From assembly GCA_964611645.1 (NCBI GenBank), contig CAZTAO010000008.1, positions 1-64,000 of the forward strand: 64,000 nt of DNA, written 5' to 3'. The notes below the pieces were generated by a model. It was given only the letters and a program-made list of their open reading frames with translations, was not told the DNA's origin and ran no database searches. This DNA comes from CAZTAO01 sp964611645. Lineage in GTDB: Bacteria > Armatimonadota > UBA5829. Position numbers and translations under genes: made by a program. Shown in pieces: positions 60,910-64,000 of the stretch (positions are counted from its first letter, which is position 1; every line of letters starts with the position of its first letter).

Positions 60910-61281
60910 ATGTACGACCCCAAACTGCTGGATCATTTCACCAACCCTCGCCACGTAGGGATGATTGAGGAGGCAGACGGCGTGGGTCTGGTTGGGGGCC
61001 GCAGTTGCGGGGACTTTATGTGTATCAGCATAAAGGTAGAGGACTGGAAGATCATCGACATCAAGTTCCTGTGCAGGGGCTGCCCGGCGGCAATCGCAAG
61101 TGGGAGCGCAACCACTGAGATGGTCTTCGGGAAGCTGCTGGAATATGCCATGCACATCACCCCGGAAGACGTCTCCAAGTACCTCGCGGGTCTGCCCGAG
61201 GACAAAGCGCACTGCTCCAACCTGGGCGTCGACGCGCTTCGCTACGCGATGGCCGATCACCTGGGGCTGTTGCCCAGTTAG
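60910..61281 (+). CDS. IscU/NifU-type iron-sulfur scaffold protein
   Basis: 123 aa, a minimal scaffold domain. Cluster ligands match IscU: Cys33 and Asp35 (GRSCGD), Cys58 within CRGCPAAIASGS (Cys55 is extra), and His101-Cys102 (AHCSN). Assembles [2Fe-2S] or [4Fe-4S] clusters for transfer. No cysteine desulfurase gene is adjacent. First gene after the PadR-controlled promoter. Confidence 0.9.
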   Translation: MYDPKLLDHFTNPRHVGMIEEADGVGLVGGRSCGDFMCISIKVEDWKIIDIKFLCRGCPAAIASGSATTEMVFGKLLEYAMHITPEDVSKYLAGLPEDKAHCSNLGVDALRYAMADHLGLLPS

Positions 61282-61316
61282 GAAAAGGGCGCACGGTTGT
61301 ATGAAAGAGGAAAGAC

Positions 61317-61676
61317 ATGAAGATTGCGGTTTCTGCAACAGATAGAGGCCCGGGGGTCCCAGTCGATTCCCGATTTGGCCGAGCGAGTTGTTTCATGGTT
61401 TGGGATTCGGAGTCCGAGGAGTGGCAAGCGCTGGACAATTCCCCAAATCTGAGCGCGGCCCAGGGCGCAGGAATACAGACTGCGGAGATGCTGTCGAGGA
61501 GCGGCGTAGGCGCTGTGCTCACAGGTCACTGTGGCCCAAAGGCATTTCGTGTACTAGAGGCTGCGGGCATAGAGGTCTACACCGACGCAACCGGAACGGT
61601 GTCTGACGCACTTGCGGCTTACCAAAACGGCCAGCTAAGCCTGGCCACTGCGCCGGATGTCGAAGGGCACTGGTAG
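61317..61676 (+). CDS. NifX/NifB C-terminal-like (dinitrogenase Fe-Mo cofactor family) protein
   Basis: 119 aa: KIAVSATDRGPGVPVDSRFGRASCFMV, LTGHCGPKAFRVLEAAGIEVY (C near residue 69) and a C-terminal acidic tail ending GHW. The family binds FeMo-co precursors or Fe-S intermediates. Nitrogenase genes are not seen, so a general Fe-S or molybdenum role is likelier. Located 35 bp after the iscU-like gene. Confidence 0.9.
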   Translation: MKIAVSATDRGPGVPVDSRFGRASCFMVWDSESEEWQALDNSPNLSAAQGAGIQTAEMLSRSGVGAVLTGHCGPKAFRVLEAAGIEVYTDATGTVSDALAAYQNGQLSLATAPDVEGHW

Positions 61677-61716
61677 TAAGCACGCTCGCCGCGAGGCGAC
61701 GGAAAGGACAGAGATT

Positions 61717-61905
61717 ATGCCTGGAAGAGATGGAACCGGCCCCATTGGTGGTCGTGGAAGAGGTAGAATGCGCGGACCGGCATCGGCGGGCCCCGCAGGC
61801 GAGTGCGTGTGTCCTACGTGCGGGCATCGCGAGCCACATCAGCGAGGCGTGCCTTGCGCCGACAAAGCGTGCCCCAAGTGCGGAGCGCGGATGACCAGAG
61901 CTTAG
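61717..61905 (+). CDS. Small zinc-ribbon protein with Gly/Arg-rich head
   Basis: 62 aa from ATG 61717 (AAGGA upstream). Begins PGRDGTGPIGGRGRGRMRGP, like the MPGGDGTGPxG proteins found beside NifX and Mrp genes, and ends with a six-Cys tail, ECVCPTCGH...PCADKACPKCG, a zinc-ribbon or rubredoxin-like knuckle. Short, basic, probably metal-binding; function unknown. Confidence 0.75.
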   Translation: MPGRDGTGPIGGRGRGRMRGPASAGPAGECVCPTCGHREPHQRGVPCADKACPKCGARMTRA

Positions 61906-61909
61906 CAGT

Positions 61910-62755
61910 ATGAAGATTGCAGTAGCCAGCGGCAAAGGCGGCACAGGCAAGACGACTGTGAGCGCCAATCTTGCGCGCGTCCTGGCGCGCACACGCAGAG
62001 TACAGTATGTGGACTGTGATGTAGAGGAACCCAATGGACACTTGTTCCTGCATCCTGTGATCTCTGAGCGGGAAGATGTGAAGGCTCTCGTGCCGGAAGT
62101 GGACGAAACCAAATGCACCCACTGCGGCAAGTGCAGTGAAATCTGCCAATACCACGCCATCGCCTCTTTATCGACACTCACCATCACGTTTCCGGAGCTT
62201 TGCCACGGGTGCGGTGGATGCACTCTGATATGTCCCTCGGGCGCAATCACAGAGGTGGGAAGAACAATCGGTATCCTTGAGTGCGGAGATGCGGGCGGCA
62301 TTGAGTTCATTCACGGAAAACTCAATGTGGGGGAGGCGATGAGTCCTCCGCTTATTCGGAGTGTGCTTGCCCGGGCGAGACCCGACGTGCTCACACTGAT
62401 CGATGCGCCGCCCGGCACATCCTGCCCGGTGGTTGCCACACTGAGAGGCGCGGACAAGGTTCTGCTGGTTGCCGAGCCTACGGCTTTCGGCATGCATGAC
62501 CTTACCCTGGCTCTGGAGGTGGTGCGAGAGATGTCATTGCCTTGTGGCGTATTCATCAACAAGTCCGACATTGGCGATGATCGAGTAGAACGCTTCTGTA
62601 GCGAGCAGGGGGTGCCTGTTTGGGGTCGCCTGGCGCACGATAGACGCATCGCCGAAGCTTACTCGCGGGGCATACTTGCAGTTGACGCTGTTCCCGGAGT
62701 GGATGTGTATTTCGAGCAGTTGGCAGGCATCCTGCTGGAATGCGAGCAACTTTGA
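61910..62755 (+). CDS. MinD/ParA-type ATPase with inserted 2[4Fe-4S] ferredoxin domain, protein 1
   Basis: 281 aa. P-loop ASGKGGTGKTTVSANLA, a ferredoxin insertion with CTHCGKCSEIC...C (about 64-80) and CHGCGGCTLICPSGAI (about 97-112), then IDAPPGTSCPV (Walker B-like) and FINKSD. Found with Mrp/NBP35 proteins in anaerobes, presumed to move Fe-S clusters or electrons in an ATP-dependent way. Overlaps the next gene, which is its paralogue. Confidence 0.93.
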   Translation: MKIAVASGKGGTGKTTVSANLARVLARTRRVQYVDCDVEEPNGHLFLHPVISEREDVKALVPEVDETKCTHCGKCSEICQYHAIASLSTLTITFPELCHGCGGCTLICPSGAITEVGRTIGILECGDAGGIEFIHGKLNVGEAMSPPLIRSVLARARPDVLTLIDAPPGTSCPVVATLRGADKVLLVAEPTAFGMHDLTLALEVVREMSLPCGVFINKSDIGDDRVERFCSEQGVPVWGRLAHDRRIAEAYSRGILAVDAVPGVDVYFEQLAGILLECEQL

Positions 62756-63624
62756 GAGAGATAGTAGTCCTGAGCGGAAAAGGCGGAACCGGCAAGACCA
62801 GTATAACTGCGTCTTTCGCCACTCTCGCCGATACTACAGTAGTTGTTGACTGCGATGTCGATGCAGCCGACCTGCACCTGGTCCTGCAGCCTGAAGCGCA
62901 GAAAACCCACGATTTCGTGGGTGGCAAGACCGCGAAGATCGATCCGGATAAATGCGCACGGTGCGGAAAGTGCGCCGAGATATGCCGGTTTGGCGCGATA
63001 TTGGCGGAAGACTGCGGTGGTGTCTACCGGGTCGACCCCACAGCTTGCGAAGGCTGCGCGGTGTGCTCGGTCTTTTGCCCAAGCGGGGCAATTACGATGG
63101 AGAACAGCCTCGACGGGCATTGGTTCGTTTCCCAGACACGGGTGGGGCCGATGGTGCATGCCAGGCTGCACGCGGGCGGAGAGAACTCCGGCAAGCTGGT
63201 CGCCCTGATACGCAAGGAAGCAAGAGATATCGCCGAGTCTTCAGGGGCTGGCGTCATACTGACAGACGGCCCACCCGGTATCGGATGCCCGGTAATTGCA
63301 TCGCTGGCGGGAGCAAGCCAAGTGGTCGTGGTAACCGAGCCGACTGTCTCCGGCATCCACGACCTCCAGCGTGTTATCAGCCTGACCGAACACTTCAAAG
63401 TGCCGGCAAGCGTCATAGTCAACAAGTCGGATATCAACACCGACAAGGCGGACCAGATCGACAGGTTTGCCGCAATGCGCAGTTTCCCGGTGTTGGGCCG
63501 GATACCATACGACCCGGTCGTCACCGCCGCGCAGTTGGCGGGAAAGAGCGTTACCGAGTACTCCGACGGTCTCGTGAGCTGTAAGCTGCGCGAGATATGG
63601 GACGAACTGTCCCAGGATAACTAA
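62752..63624 (+). CDS. MinD/ParA-type ATPase with inserted 2[4Fe-4S] ferredoxin domain, protein 2
   Basis: 290 aa if the TTG at 62752 (overlapping the stop of protein 1 as TTGA) is used, giving the typical N terminus LREIVVLSGKGGTGKTSI; ATG 62740 would add four residues. Ferredoxin motifs CARCGKCAEICRFGAI and CEGCAVCSVFCPSGAI are complete, followed by LTDGPPGIGCPV and VIVNKSDI. The pair probably works as a heterodimer, as the two genes are translationally coupled. Confidence 0.93.
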   Translation: MREIVVLSGKGGTGKTSITASFATLADTTVVVDCDVDAADLHLVLQPEAQKTHDFVGGKTAKIDPDKCARCGKCAEICRFGAILAEDCGGVYRVDPTACEGCAVCSVFCPSGAITMENSLDGHWFVSQTRVGPMVHARLHAGGENSGKLVALIRKEARDIAESSGAGVILTDGPPGIGCPVIASLAGASQVVVVTEPTVSGIHDLQRVISLTEHFKVPASVIVNKSDINTDKADQIDRFAAMRSFPVLGRIPYDPVVTAAQLAGKSVTEYSDGLVSCKLREIWDELSQDN

Positions 63625-63649
63625 CAGAACCGAACGTAAGGAGCAGAAC

Positions 63650-64000
63650 ATGTCCCAAAGCAGTAATTGTAATGCCACACAAGGGTGTGGCTCATGTGGA
63701 ACCGAGAACGCTGAGACGATGGATGATTTCCTCGAATCACTGAACCGAGAGGAAACCCTCAAGCGTATCAAACACAAGATCGTAGTGCTCTCCGGTAAAG
63801 GAGGAGTCGGCAAGAGCACGGTGGCGGTGAACCTCGCCGTGTCGCTGGGACTGATGGGAAACAGAGTCGGCATTCTCGATGTGGACATCCACGGCCCGAG
63901 TGTCCCCAAGATGCTTCATCTCGAGGATCGCAAGCTGGTGTCGGATGGCCGGAAGCTCATTCCCGCCGAAGTTGGCAGCGTCAAAGTGATGTCTATCGGG
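63650..64000 (+). CDS. mrp: Mrp/NBP35/ApbC-family Fe-S carrier ATPase, cut by the window end
   Basis: At least 117 aa visible, start ATG 63650 after AAGGAG. The N terminus has CNATQGCGSCG, cysteine motifs of the NBP35-type subgroup, then VVLSGKGGVGKSTVAVNLA (P-loop with a deviant Walker A) and ILDVDIHGPSVP. Carries and delivers Fe-S clusters. The gene continues beyond 64000, so C-terminal motifs cannot be checked. Confidence 0.93.
   Translation, partial: MSQSSNCNATQGCGSCGTENAETMDDFLESLNREETLKRIKHKIVVLSGKGGVGKSTVAVNLAVSLGLMGNRVGILDVDIHGPSVPKMLHLEDRKLVSDGRKLIPAEVGSVKVMSIG

Overview
The window reads as one 64 kb piece of a bacterial draft scaffold or metagenome bin: a run of 10 N lies inside the RNase P RNA gene. 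Base composition is moderately GC-rich. Many genes start with TTG or GTG behind strong AGGAGG-type ribosome sites, and consensus TTGACA/TATAAT promoters are common. The gene set combines MalF/MalG-type sugar transport, GntR regulators, LamG/DUF4838/PQQ-type secreted proteins, NeuB and DegT enzymes, NifX/MinD iron-sulfur proteins and a GalU. No single gene fixes the phylum. My inference is a polysaccharide-using, non-proteobacterial lineage, with Armatimonadota-like bacteria the best guess.

Layout. (1) 1-5836: a sugar ABC ATPase behind a consensus promoter, an alpha/beta hydrolase, a protein of unknown function and a glycoside-hydrolase-like TIM-barrel protein. (2) 5856-11912, minus strand: a hexapeptide acyltransferase, leuS, then a run of toxin-antitoxin-type genes (HicB-like, UPF0175, MNT nucleotidyltransferase, HEPN-like) and an unknown. 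(3) 12111-12471: rnpB. (4) 12545-21572: a carbohydrate uptake and catabolism locus with a substrate-binding protein fused to its permease, a second permease with a giant external loop, a GntR regulator with its own palindrome, a ceramidase-like enzyme, a DegT aminotransferase and a zinc alcohol dehydrogenase. (5) 21694-25381: cutC, a FitAB-type toxin-antitoxin pair, galU and a GHMP kinase. (6) 25484-47426: mostly secreted or envelope proteins (LamG, DUF4838, two PQQ propellers, concanavalin-like folds, a GH-like protein), interrupted by housekeeping genes (clpB, a sigma-70 factor, a nitronate monooxygenase-like enzyme). (7) 47565-50400, minus strand: GntR, DegT and NeuB. (8) 50902-58168: the classical ffh-rpsP-khpA-rimM-trmD-rplS-lepB-rnhB-yraN operon, with three consecutive signal peptidase genes; the middle one lacks the catalytic serine. 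(9) 58291-60192: a PhoB/PhoR-like two-component pair. (10) 60272-64000: a PadR-type regulator divergent from an iron-sulfur/P-loop ATPase cluster (IscU-like, NifX-like, zinc-ribbon, two ferredoxin-MinD proteins, Mrp).

The intergenic DNA is rich in dispersed palindromic repeats (a CTCTCCC/GGGAGAGGG family, a TCCCTCCAGGTA hairpin, GTTTCGACT hairpins) and in heptamer tandem repeats. One CTCTCCC-type element sits in frame inside leuS. Points most worth a second look are the serine-less signal peptidase, the fused ABC importer with its enlarged permease loop, the Cys-rich PadR with paired operators at the iron-sulfur cluster, and the repeat that has become part of LeuRS.
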